Assembly: GCA_025677815.1 (NCBI GenBank)
Contig: JAIXMP010000001.1
Location: 2,480,001-2,544,000, forward strand
Length of the DNA stretch: 64,000 bases
Origin: Phascolomyces articulosus
Lineage: Eukaryota; Mucoromycota; Mucoromycetes; Mucorales; Lichtheimiaceae
Reading direction: 5' to 3'
The translations under genes were made by a program, and so were the position numbers. Shown here piece by piece: positions 38,653-49,899 of this stretch (position 1 is its first letter; the number at the start of each line of letters is the position of its first letter). The notes beneath the pieces were generated by a model, which was not told the DNA's origin, searched no databases, and saw only the letters and a program-made list of their open reading frames with translations.

Positions 38653-38950
38653 TATTAGTGTGTGTGTGTGTGTGTGTTTTTTTTTAAAAAAAAGAGAACT
38701 GTGTTTTGTGTGTTATGACAATGATATATATTCAATGCAAAATTATTATAAAAAACTAATCAAATTGAGTATCAGAATTACCTAAAATGAATATCCAATA
38801 AGATTTCACCAAGTCGGGCGTGTGTAGAGAGAGCCTTGTCATCATTTGTTTTATCAACCTTAGTCTCATATGTTGCTGTTTTCTACACCCCCCAAAAAAA
38901 AGCACTCTTTCGCTTTTTTTTTATTTGTATAATTTTATCCAATACAAAAA
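38653..38950. promoter_or_regulatory. Shared divergent promoter region, OST1 and small TM gene
   Basis: 298 bp lie between the two ATGs. There is a GT run and T9 tract near 38658-38690 beside the OST1 start, and a TATTTGTATAATTTTATCC stretch before the ATG on the other side. No clear TATA box or known operator was found. Confidence 0.4.
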
Positions 38951-39214
38951 ATGACGACCCAATGGTTTTCGTCAGATCAACAAAGCAATGAACAACAGCA
39001 ACAAAGGGAACAACGTGAACCTCTTCTTGGTCATTCACCCGACAATGTTGTGATTCGTATGAGTCAGTCAAGAACGACGGCCATATCTCCAAATAGTGGT
39101 TTCATGAATAGCCTCAAGGAAGGATGTGCACAAGTTTTGTGTTTGGCTCTTTGGACGTTTGCCATCAGTGTTCAGTCGGTTGGTGGTTTTATTGTGGAAA
39201 AGATATATTATTAA
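38951..39214 (+). CDS. Small hypothetical protein with one C-terminal membrane segment
   Basis: A single open frame of 87 codons. The first half is Gln/Glu/Arg-rich (SNEQQQQREQREPLLGHS); the PLLG element resembles an acidic-dileucine sorting signal. The C-terminal 30 residues form one hydrophobic helix (AQVLCLALWTFAISVQSVGG) ending FIVEKIYY, so a tail-anchored or single-pass protein is likely. No intron. I do not recognise a family. The position, divergent from OST1 with 298 bp between starts, and the balanced composition make a real small gene plausible, though chance is not excluded. Confidence 0.5.
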   Translation: MTTQWFSSDQQSNEQQQQREQREPLLGHSPDNVVIRMSQSRTTAISPNSGFMNSLKEGCAQVLCLALWTFAISVQSVGGFIVEKIYY

Positions 39215-39528
39215 AAGATACCAGCCATTCTATTTTGTATATGTACAATTCATCAGTTTTTATAAATCATTTTCTCATACTATATTCTACCCAACAAATA
39301 AATATATATATATATATATATATAATAAAACTAACGAAATATAAAAACGGTATACATTTTTTTAATAATGGATGAATGCAAAAATAAAAGGAAAGAGAGC
39401 GATAAAGAGACTATATTAAAAAATGGTGGAATGCTATATGCGAATATATGTGCTTGAGTAAAGGGATATGTATAGAAAAAGAAGAAAAACAATATATAAA
39501 AATGAACAAAAAAAAAAGATATTATAAA
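39215..39528. other. Short convergent intergenic region
   Basis: About 310 bp with an AT microsatellite at 39303-39324 and A/T runs. It holds the 3' ends of the two flanking genes only. Confidence 0.55.
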
Positions 39529-41857
39529 TTAAACCCGGTCGATTGGGTTTTCAGTTGGATTACTATTATAGTTTTCCATAGAAATATTGTTATTGTTGTT
39601 AGGTTTAATAGTAGTAGTAGTAGATGAATTATTGATATTTGATAATGATGGTGATGAAGAAGATGCTGTCGATGCTAATGATAATGGTGGTTTTGCTGCT
39701 GCTGCTGGTACTGCTGGTGGTGGTAAAGGGGTTGGTAGTTGTGTCTCCTTTTTCAATACATCAGGAAGCCAACGTGGGCTGGGTGTATGAGCATCTTTTC
39801 GTAATTTACGAATATAGAATACAAGTGCACCCATAATTAATAAAAATCCACCAACACCGAAACTCACACCGAGTGCCACTTGGGTGGAATTATCACTGGA
39901 TTGATTTGGATTAGAAATCACTGTTGGATCATAAGGAAGTCCACTATTACCGTCACCCCCTCCATTGCCATTACTATCAGGCATATGGGGCATCGTAAAT
40001 CTACATTCGGGTTTCGATGCTGCATTGATTGACTCTTGTATTGCCGGTAAATTATCAATCCATTGCCAGGTTGACATGTCCAAAATCCCAATATCCGAGG
40101 CAAATTCTCCTGCACTTTCATTATTATACCCTAAAGATGTAAAGAAAGAAAATATGAGTATAAAACTTTCTTTTATAAATATAGCATATTAAGAATGAAG
40201 AAATTTTATATTTACCCATGAGGATCAACATATAATGATCATATGTTACTGCTTGATGCCCAGATCGTGGTGAAGGTGGTGTTCCTGTAATACCAGGATT
40301 TGACCATTGCAAAGTACATGTATCCAAAAGATATACATCTTGAGAACTTTGACCAGTAACTGTATCTTGACCACCAAATACTACAATTGAATGTCCATCT
40401 GGAGCTATTTCATTGTATTTTTTGTGTATATGTGTTGGTAAATTCTATGTAAAAAAAATCATGCAGAATTTTTAAAATAAATAGTGTTACCTAATGCAGC
40501 TGAAAATCCAACTTTTCCATCGGGTGTGTCACCAATGGTTGCCATTGTTACTGCTTTTTGACCATCGGTGTCAAACACTACAAATTACAATCCATTTTAG
40601 TGATATTTCTTCATTCAATCCATAGTGTGTAATGATTTGCTACTATCTTTTTTTTTTTTTTTTTTGTTCGAAAATTATATACCTAGAACACTCTGGAAGT
40701 CAGCTGGATAAGTGACCCACGTATCACCTGAAGCATTGACCACCGCCGTTTTCCCGCCAAGAATAAATATTTGGTTTCCACTGTATCGTTTTAGAAAGAA
40801 AAGAAAAAAAAATTGTAAATAAAATCTCTACTCCTTCCTCCAGCTTTCTCTCTTTAAAAATATTTGAAACATCATTCATACATTATACTAGATGTATGGC
40901 CATATCGTGCTGGTCGTTGACCCCAAGCATATCTTACAGGAGGCCAATCCCATGTAGATGTTTGTGTGTTAAAACTATAAAAATCATTATACTATGATAA
41001 ACATATATTAGAATTTTGTTGATGACAAAATGATTCAATCCTTCTACTCCTATATATATATCACTTACATAAGCTGATTCTCCAGCAGCTTGTTTAGCTT
41101 CTGTTGCACGACCGCCATAAAACCAAGCAATGCCTGATGTTGTATCCATTGTTGCTGACATTTGTGCTCGAGATTCAGGAAGTGGGCCCGAAATATTCAC
41201 AGCTAAAGGAATAAAATTTATCATCAGCTATCCCATTTGTATTTACATCACACTCGTTATTATTTTTAATAATATCAACATACGTGCGTTAACCCAAGTT
41301 GTAGATGAAGTATTATAAAGAACCATATTGTCCATGTCAACGGTTCCTCCATCACCAGCTTGAACATAAATTTGACCTTCTAAACCTGCAAATGCTATCC
41401 CATCTGAATAAGGTTCAATAGCCACTTCTGAACTTGTTTCTTGTGGGTTCCAAACAGGACATTGAATATTTAAACCTTGAGATATATCCAAAGTCCATAT
41501 ATTGGTTTCATCCTAATCATATATTATATCAAAGGAAAAAGGGAGAGTAAAGTACGTTTAGGATACTTCAGGTTCGGTTTTTCGTTCGTTAAAAAACAAG
41601 CAGGGACGAGCGAGAGGTGTGTATGAGTTATGGTTTTAATTTTATTTTACCATATTACCACCGGTTAAATAGATTCGCTGTTGAATAAGAATAGCTGAGA
41701 AATCAGAATAGTTGGTAGGAATGGAATTGGGTGGTGGATCGCATTGTTGTGGTTGCTGTGGTTGTTGGTCGTCTTGAGCTCGGACTTGAATGGTCGTTAT
41801 ATAAATAATAAATAATAACCATGACAGATGACTCTGCCATGTACTTGGCAAGAGCAT
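39529..41857 (-). CDS. Type I membrane kelch-repeat protein
   Basis: Eight exons, complement(join(39529..40130, 40216..40404, 40491..40577, 40683..40780, 40882..40991, 41069..41202, 41284..41512, 41651..41857)), give 551 residues with closed phase. A signal peptide (about 1-28, ends VRAQD) leads a beta-propeller of kelch repeats: IYLTGGNM, IAWFYGGRA with YNDFYSFNTQTSTWDW, IFILGGKT, IVVFGGQD with VYLLDTCTLQW, and MLILMGGYN with IGILDMSTWQW. After a Ser/Asn-rich spacer, one membrane helix (VALGVSFGVGGFLLIMGALV) is followed by a basic stop-transfer (RKLRKD) and a cytosolic Pro/Ala/Ser/Asn-rich tail. Propellers of this kind on fungal cell surfaces bind ligands or wall polymers; a galactose-oxidase copper site was not recognised. 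Exact role unknown. Confidence 0.88.
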
Positions 41858-43038
41858 GAGTCCTTTTTAATATTTGCAATGTTTGCAAAAAAAAAAAAAA
41901 GAAGAAGAAAAGAGAAAAAAGGAACAAAAAGAGAGAGAAAAAAGAGGCACGTCTTTTATTATGTGTACGTTGTTATATATAATAAAGTGTACAATGAGAG
42001 AAAAATAAAGGAGGAGAGTCCTTTCTCTCTCATATTCGGCCAATCATTGAGCTTCATGCTAAAGTTGGACTTGAGTGAGGTTAATAAAATGGCTTCCGTT
42101 GACCCGCTGGTGATGATTGTCGCCTTTTGTATCTATCTGCATCTGTGTGTGCAAAAATGAAACTAATTTTTTTTTCTTCTCACAGATGCATTTGTAATGA
42201 ATTGAGTGAATTGTTGTGGTGTCTGTGTAAGGCACAATAAAGTAACTAAACATTTATCAATTACGTGTGTTGGTGGGGGGGGGGCTAGACAATAGAAAAT
42301 AAAAACATTTGGTTCTTTAATCTTTATATAGCATGTTTGTACACACAACAACAAAAAAAATTCATAATGGGAAATGTTTTTCACCATTTATGTTCAAGCG
42401 GATTTTAGCCTGCATTCAGGTTATGGATGCAGACGGAAGTTTAATATTACGAACTGCTAGGGAGAAATAAATTAACCTCTTATATTATCGAATTCATTAA
42501 GCTATAGAGGCCAAATTGAATTATAGGTCTTGGAAACTAATCTATCTTGCGTAAATCAGAAATGGTTATCTTCAAAATAATTAGTTGCTCATAAAAGGTA
42601 TCTTAACTAAAAATCCCTCGAAAAATAAATAGGTATGTCAAAGAACGAACTATAAATAGCATACTCTTTGTAGATTTCCTGGTTTTTTTCTATAATGCAA
42701 CTACGTTTATTGGAATAATCTAAAACGGTGTTACATTCAGTAGTACGAATTCATCAGAAGTATAAAACAAGACTTGAAGCTATGTATTACTAAATGGTCT
42801 TTATAACATACATGAAAAAGTAGCATAGAGACAATCTGTAAACAACAGCTCTTTAATAACACTTTATCTTGTAGTATTTTAATGCTTTTGTTATGCTCTA
42901 TATACCTAATAGGAAAAGAATCTATAAGCTCCAAGGATGTATATAAAAAATTTGCTATCTCAGTTTTTATTAATAGTATTAAATGAAGGTAACTTTTTTT
43001 GATGGTAACATATTACAGAATCTAATGGGGTATATAGT
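41858..43038. other. Intergenic between kelch gene and coiled-coil gene
   Basis: About 1.2 kb. It holds the kelch promoter (41880-42050, purine-rich on plus, so CT-rich on the gene strand), a G9 run near 42275-42283 and plain AT-rich DNA. No gene seen. Confidence 0.5.
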
Positions 43039-44850
43039 TTATTCTTTTTGGGCTCGTCTTCTTTTGTTGTTCCTGTTGTCATGGCATCTGTCAGAATCAT
43101 CAGTTGTATATCGTTTTCTAAATGTATTCTCTCGTTGAGGTGGTTCTGGCGATGGTGTTTTGTAGGCATCTCTTGATGATCGTGATCGTCTACTGCTATG
43201 ATCGCATTCTTTTTGCTTTAAATCATTTATATCCTATACATTTTATAAATATATTTGTTACTGAATGTTCAAAAATATGAATCGTTATGAAGTATGCTAT
43301 AGAATTTTATTATGGCTTGCCTTTTTCAAAGTTTGGATGATCGTCGATTTATTCTAAATATATACCATTCAACAACATTATGTTAATCTTCAAGAGTTGT
43401 TGTGGCTAATAACTTTAAGAAAAATATAAAGTACCTTTCCTTACCTGGACAGATGCTTGTAATCTCTCCTTGATTTCTTGTAAATTTACATTGCTCTCCG
43501 TTAATAATTCATTGGACTAAATGTATAAATTTCTTTATTAGTTCCACATACATAATTAATATTGTATCCTCCATTACATAGATTAGTGTATACTTGATTT
43601 TGTATTCATTTATTATATATCAACAATCAATACATATGATATATACTCAATTTTGTTAATTACCTTCTCCACTACGTTATATTTTTCCTCTAGGTTTTGT
43701 GAACGAATTTCTTGTAATGTAAGTGCCGTTGCTGTTCGTTTATGGCTTTCTTTTTCTCGTTCCAGTTCTTTTTCGATCTTATTGATTTGATGTTGCTGTT
43801 CTGAATCCAATGGTTGATTCCTATCCCTTTCAGTCTACATCCCAACAATAAGAATATCGATAGTAGATGGTTAATGTTTGTTTTACGTTGTTATTCTTAG
43901 AAAAACGTTACAACGTCATTGGGTATGAAATCATAATATATGTATATAACTATACAAACCTTTAACTCTTGCCCCAATTGGTGGTATTTATCTCGTAAAT
44001 GTCGTATTTCATTGAATGAGTCGAACAGGTGCTTCATCATTGCTGCTGTTAAATCCGAAAGACGTTCTATTTTTGTGTTGCTATCTTTTGTTTTCAAGAT
44101 CTCTGACTTTTGTATCAAAGAAATCTCGGCTAATGTTAAACGTCGTGATTCAATATACTCATCTAATTTTTGTTCAGCTTTTCTTCTTTTTTCTTTCTGA
44201 TGGTACAATTGATTTTCCAATTCATTGATTTGGCCTGACAATACACTTGACTTTTCCATTTCGCTTTTAAATAGTTCATTAGCTGTTTTTAATAAAGTTT
44301 TGGAGGCAATCCACTGCGACTGTTGTACTTTGAATTTTTCCATCATCTTTTCGTTATTGTCAAAATGTAAATCAAATTGTTCCAGCAAACTCGATGTTGT
44401 TGTGTTCATATCATTATTGCTCATCCATTGTTTATCATCACTGTCACTGTCGTCGTCGGTGACTCCTTCCTTCTTGTTTTTAAAGATATCTTGTTGTGAT
44501 AAATTAAACTTGGATATCAGAAAGGAAATTAATTGTTGATGGGTGTTACACAGTGTTGTATATTTCTTTTCAAAAAGCTGTCGCGCCACACTATTTTCGT
44601 GTTTAAGTGAGACGATCTTAGTATTAGCTGAACAGAGTTGATCATTTAATAGTTGAATTTGGTCATTTTTATAATCCATAGCTTCACGTCCATTCATGAG
44701 ATGACGTTCAAATGCTTTGCGTTGTGATAACACCATTTGTTGACATTGTTCAATAACTTTACTTGTTTCACCAAGTATCAATGTGGAAGGAGTAGATTGG
44801 CGTTGTTGTCGTTCCTGTTGCTGTGATTCTTTTGTGACTGTAAGATACAT
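43039..44850 (-). CDS. Coiled-coil protein with basic, Ser/Arg-rich C-terminus
   Basis: Four exons, complement(join(43039..43233, 43445..43516, 43664..43834, 43960..44850)), all phase 0, give 442 residues. After a Gln-rich start there is a long alpha-helical region with heptads (DYKNDQIQLLNDQLCSANTK, INELENQLYHQKEKRRKAEQ, NEIRHLRDKYHQLGQEL), broken by an acidic Ser/Asp linker near residues 128-150. The last exon is polar and basic (SSRRSRSSRD, KTPSPEPP, RNNKRRRAQKE) and ends in a probable nuclear localisation signal. This suggests a dimeric nuclear scaffold, perhaps linked to mRNA, the kinetochore or the spindle. I do not recognise the family. The uniform phase-0 introns and steady composition support the model. 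Confidence 0.75.
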
Positions 44851-45670
44851 GTTTTTTGTTTCTTGAATATATTATATTTGTATGTCTATATAGATGGTCT
44901 ATTATTATGTATAAAGATATAAAAAAAAGATAAAAGTATAGAAAGCAACAAAAAAAAAAAAGAAAGAAAATGCATGTTTTATATCAACTGTCATCATCCA
45001 TAACATAATTCTTTATGCAGAAAAACCCCTTTCAGTCCAATCCCCGTTGCACTCCTGTTTATTATAATAAAAATGCATGTCTTCTCTTTCTTTGTCTTTG
45101 TGCATATTTGTTTAGAGTACAGCACTACCATGAACAAGTAAAAGAATAAAATGATGAGTTGCAACGGAATATGATTTTATTTATTAATGCCATGAACCTT
45201 TTATTTGTATCCACAGTTACGGTTCTTTTAGGATGTTACAGTATACTTATTAAAATATATAACACCGACAGTGAATGTCATCAGTCAAATCTCGATCTAT
45301 AATATAATTATATAAGCAGTATGGTGTGTGTAATCGTAAATCATATAATATCCCAAAGATGATTGTACTTTATTCTTTATATTTTTTTCAGCCACAATAT
45401 ATAGCATAAAATGTCTTATTTGAAACAATAAAATATATATCACTGAAATAAATATAGAATGCCAAGAATCATATTGCTACGATGACAAGTTATAGTCTAA
45501 AAAAGAAATAGATTTCTTAAGATTCTGCTTGTAATTCATTAAAATATATTACTTTTTTTAGATATTCATAATCGTTTATAGAAAATTATTATTGTTGCTA
45601 TTTATCTTCGCCTTCCATAATTTTATTGAATATTCCTTTACCTTAAAACGATTATATTCATTATATTTTA
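44851..45670. other. Intergenic upstream of coiled-coil gene
   Basis: AT-rich, about 820 bp, with short A/T runs. No coding, RNA or repeat signal beyond simple sequence. Confidence 0.5.
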
Positions 45671-45912
45671 TTAATTATTATTACTATTATTATGTGATCG
45701 TTCATATTCATTGTGTTGTAGATGAAGATTATGATTAATATTTGTATCACCATGTCCACTGTAGATATCTTTTTCGTCAGTCAGTAAGCTATTATCTGCA
45801 TGATACTTGAATCTAAACTAAATTCAGTAAACAGTTATTTTTTTTTATGGTTATATCTTTTGGTTAAGTTTACCAACCCACAGAAACTTATAAAGAATAT
45901 CATATTATCCAT
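45671..45912 (-). CDS. Possible two-exon small gene (61 residues)
   Basis: A minus-strand frame 45817-45671 reads FRFKYHADNSLLTDEKDIYS and then a His/Asn-rich end with a TAA stop, and it begins right after a TTTAG acceptor. Upstream, an ATG at 45912 opens MDNMIFFISFCGL and meets a GTAAAC donor at 45873; splicing joins both in phase, giving 61 residues with a hydrophobic start. It could equally be the last exon of a gene whose first exons I cannot see. No family recognised. Low confidence, but the fit is better than chance for this AT-rich stretch. Confidence 0.3.
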
Positions 45913-46640
45913 TCTAAATAAATAGGTTATGAGCGATTCTATTATAATAAGAGGCAAATATGAGCATATAGATGATGATACAACTCTGTTTGTTTTATTT
46001 AGCTACGTGATCGTTAGCCATACACATATTTATAAATTATTACATTCTGGTTATACGATCCTCTTGGTTTGGAAAAAAAATATAAAATTGAATCATTTAA
46101 AAATAGCATAGCTTCATAATAATACCAAAAAAACCACATGGCAACTAAACGTTTATGAAACCCACTTATCATCCCTACTTTAAAAAAACAATAATACGTA
46201 GAGACTAAACATTACTTCTTTAAAAAAACGATTCAACAATTCTTTCTATATATATTATTATTAATACGTAAAAACAAAAGGGAGGGGAAAGGTGTTTATG
46301 CACTGAAAAAGAAAAAGAAGAAAGAGGAAGAAGAAGAAAAAGAAGGAAATGGCGATGGTTGATGATCTTATAATAAATCCGCCAAAGTTTAAGGCGAGTT
46401 TTGATGTAAGTTGGGGCTAATTGTTGTGATGTTTCCCCTGATTTGATTAGAGGAGAGAATCACTAAGGAGAGATTGAGCTGTACACATAAATTATAAACC
46501 TTTTTGCTTCTTTCTTTTCCCCCTTCTTCCTTTCTTTTTTTCTCACTTTTGAAACTATTGAATCTCTTTATCTACTCTCCTTTGCTTATATACTTTATTA
46601 TTTTCACCATCTATTTTGTAATATTATTTATATATAAACC
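45913..46640. other. Intergenic upstream of Ser/Pro-rich membrane protein gene
   Basis: Contains a purine-rich tract at 46300-46350 and, from 46500 to 46590, a long CT-rich leader directly before the ATG at 46641, as in other genes of this window. No coding signal. Confidence 0.5.
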
Positions 46641-47695
46641 ATGAAACTATCATTCCGATATCTCGTTGCAACATTGGTCCTTTTACATTCAGTTGAATCA
46701 CAAATATTAGGCATAGGTGGTGGTGAGCCACAACCCAGTGGTCACACAGACATAGCCACACCTTCACATCAACCTACTGGAGGAGGAACAAATCCTTCGC
46801 ACAGCAGCGCAGGTCCAGCACCTTCTCAAAGTAGTGGTGGTGGTGCACAACAACCTAGTCCTTCTCCATCTCAACCTCAACAACCAAGTAATTCAGATCC
46901 AAAACCAACATCGAAACCTGACAAAACACCAACGAATGATAATAGCACACCTACATCAAAAGAGAATGGGGGAGAAACTGTACATCAAACAACACAACAG
47001 GATGATCCAACAGCAACACCTACTTCTGGATCTCAACCACCCAAAGGAAATAGCGGAGGAGAAAGCAGCGGAGGAGAAAGTGGCGGTGGTGGGAACAAGA
47101 CAGCCATTATTGCTGGAACAGTTGCTGGTGGTATTGGTAAAGTATTTAATATGATACCATCTGAACAAATCATAAATATAAACAAATACGTAATACTAAT
47201 CGTATGAATTATATAAACAAACAAACAGTGGGTATTGCCTTATTCGCAGGATTAATTGCATGTTTATGTCGTCGAGGAGGATATACTCGTCGACAAAAAA
47301 GAGACAAAGACGAATTTACGGCTCAACCTGAAGACTTTTCTATGGATATGCATGAAAACATGAATCCTACAAGTGGAGGAGGAGCTGGAGCAGCATTCCA
47401 TCCACCTAGACGATTTGTGCCTCCAACTACAGGTTATATGAATTTATCAGATCAACAACCACAACAACAGCAAGATGTACAATATTATCAAGACCAGAGT
47501 CAACAACATCAACAACAAGGCTATTCAGAATACAGTCAGTACCAAGATCATCAACAACAAACCTATTATAATGATAGCAGTCAGTATTATCATGCTCAAC
47601 TTAGTCAACCACCTCCTGCAACGGTCTGGACCACTTCATCAGCAGGAGGAGGAGCAAAACCGGATACAGTGGATTATAAGCCAAACGCAATGTAA
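46641..47695 (+). CDS. Type I single-pass membrane protein, Ser/Pro/Gly-rich ectodomain
   Basis: Two exons, join(46641..47136, 47229..47695), give 320 residues. A signal peptide (about 1-20, MKLSFRYLVATLVLLHSVES) is followed by a roughly 140-residue ectodomain made almost only of Ser, Thr, Pro, Gly and Gln, likely heavily O-mannosylated. The membrane helix is formed across the intron (AIIAGTVAGGI joined to VGIALFAGLIACLC) and is followed by RRGGYTRRQKRDKDE, a basic stop-transfer. The cytosolic tail is Gln/Tyr-rich. This is the layout of fungal wall-stress sensors of the Mid2/Wsc kind, but there is no Cys-rich WSC domain and no named family is visible. Role at the cell surface is inference. 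Confidence 0.8.
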
Positions 47696-48133
47696 AGAAA
47701 AAAAACACAAAAGTTATTTTCAGTTTTTGCACACCTCCTTTTGTATACTCTCTTCCCCTACAATACTTTATTTACAGATCCTCAATTTGACACTCCCGAC
47801 ATTTGATTGCTTCTTTTTTGTTGTATATATTTATATAATTTGATAAAATATGTCAGTTTTTTATTTATCTCTCCATAGCAACAAAGGATTTATACAATGA
47901 TACAGAGATGAGCTATCATCCGAGATACATAATACAATATACACGACCATTTATTTTTTTATTTACCTAAGTATATCATTAACATGAGTAAAATAATGAA
48001 AAGGTGGATCATTGAAGTATGACAATTTTAATATCGTCATTGTGATATTCCCAATACACAAAGACACGAAAAATACAATTTGTCGCTCCCTTTATTTATC
48101 TACTCCTTACATAGAAATAATACCCCTTTTTTA
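47696..48133. other. Convergent intergenic region
   Basis: About 440 bp of AT/CT-rich 3' flanks between two convergent genes. No feature seen beyond simple sequence. Confidence 0.5.
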
Positions 48134-49563
48134 TTACTTTTCTTCACTAGCATCACTACCTTCATCTTCCTTATCACTGTTACTATCACTACTATTATTC
48201 TTAGTAGTAGTATTACCCAAATCCACATCCTTTAATATAAGAACAAGAGGAACATGATCACTTGCACCCCATGCAATTTGTCGAATAGTGCTTTCCTCTA
48301 TTTTATCCATCAAATCTGGCGTCACCACAAAGTAATCCAATCGCCAGCCAATCAACTTGCTACGACATTGGAATCGATATGAATAATAAGTATAATGACC
48401 TTCAGTATCAGGATGGAAATGACGCCATGTATCGATCAATCCAGGTAGATTGTTGCCATCCGTGGATGTCGATAATACGCGGTCAAAGTCGGTACGTTCT
48501 TCAATCGAGAAACCAGCAGATCTTTATAATGATAAGGAGAGTTAGTTTTTTGAATACTCGTTGTCAAAACGTATAAAAGTATATTATTATTGTAATTGTC
48601 TGTCTATATGTATGCGAAGCTTACTTTGTATTAGTATCAGGTCGTGCAAGATCCTTCCGAGTATGAGCCACGTTTAAATCACTGTTTAAAAAAATGATAA
48701 TCAATAAAAGAACTGTCAAAAAAAAAAATAAAGTTTCTAATCTATAAAATAGGATATAATAAATCTTACCCTGCCCAAATCACAGAACGGCCTTCTTTTT
48801 GAAGATAACGAAGATACTTTTCCATATGTTCATTAAAAGTTTGTCGTCTTGGCAAGTTCTTGAGCTTATCACCAGCATTGGGAACATAGCATGCTACTAA
48901 TGTAAATGACGGAAAAAACAAGGAAATAACGCGTCCACGCGATCCTTCATCATATTTAGGCAATCCATATTCAACCTTTTCTGGCTTATACTTGGAGAAC
49001 ACGGCAACACCCGCTATATATTCATAGAATAATAATTCAATAGTAAATATCTTATTTTTTTATACATGAATGCAAATAAAAAACGCGTACTTCTTTTACG
49101 CCAGTAAAAAAAATATAAACATACAATAACCCTTCTTATCGTCATAAGCCCAATAACGATACTTGTAAACCTTATCGTCCACAGCATTGGAAACAGGTTG
49201 ATTCACCTTTGTTTCTTGTAAACAAAGGACATCGGGATCGTCGGCTTCAACGTATTGTTTGAATCCTTTTTTGATAGATCCTTGTAAACCACTGACATTA
49301 TACGAGGCTAGTTTGATCGACCCTTTGGGTGTCTTTGGAAATGTCAAATCCGTAGGAAATGTCGTGTTGGAAGGGACAGTAGGATCAAATGGTTCCCATG
49401 TCTTTTTCTTCTTTGTTGTTGAGGCAGATTCGCTATTATTTTTTGAAGATACTTTTCTCTTTGGTGGCATGATTAAAAATACAGATCGTGAAAAGAAAAA
49501 ACAAGTGTTAGGTCGCGGTGAGTGTGTCAAATATAAAAGTTTTGGGACAAACCGCCGCAGCAT
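48134..49563 (-). CDS. AP endonuclease, APE1/exonuclease III family
   Basis: Exons, complement(join(48134..48521, 48625..48681, 48770..49013, 49125..49470)), give 344 residues from MPPKRK. The family cuts DNA 5' of abasic sites in base excision repair. Catalytic marks: Asn in ASYNVSGLQG (58), the metal Glu in CLQETKV (86), GYSGVAVFSKYKPEKVEYGL, Asp and Asn of GDLNVAHTRKD (198, 200), RLDYFVVT, and the final GASDHVPL with Asp304-His305. The N-terminus is Lys/Ser-rich, like a nuclear signal; the C-terminus is acidic and Ser-rich. There is no GRF zinc finger, so it is closer to APE1 than to Apn2. In frame upstream, an ATG at 49563 adds 31 residues (MLRRFVPKLLYL...) rich in Arg and aromatic residues and lacking acids, a possible mitochondrial presequence; this longer form would be 375 residues. 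Family certain. Confidence 0.93.
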
Positions 49564-49899
49564 TTTGAAAGAAATAAAAATACAAAAATTGCTTCAATGC
49601 AATGGGTTCTTTATCGAATGATTGCTTCATTTCCAGCCCTATTGTTCATAAAAAAACAATATAATTCTCTTGTTGGATGTGTGTCATGAATGATGTTCTA
49701 CTTCATCATTATATATATATGTACGTATATATATATATATATTTCTACTTCAATACGTAAAAAAGAGTACTGGAATTGTATGAGAATAATTGATATAAAA
49801 GCGTTCCTCTTTGTTATTTATATTTAGGTGATGTCTTACATATAACAGTTGTATCAGTTTTGCCAAGGAACGCAATCAAAAAGTCTTTAAATAAAAACG
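49564..49899. other. Intergenic upstream of AP endonuclease gene
   Basis: About 340 bp of AT-rich DNA with an AT-rich alternating tract at 49710-49742. It probably contains the AP endonuclease promoter. Nothing else seen. Confidence 0.45.
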
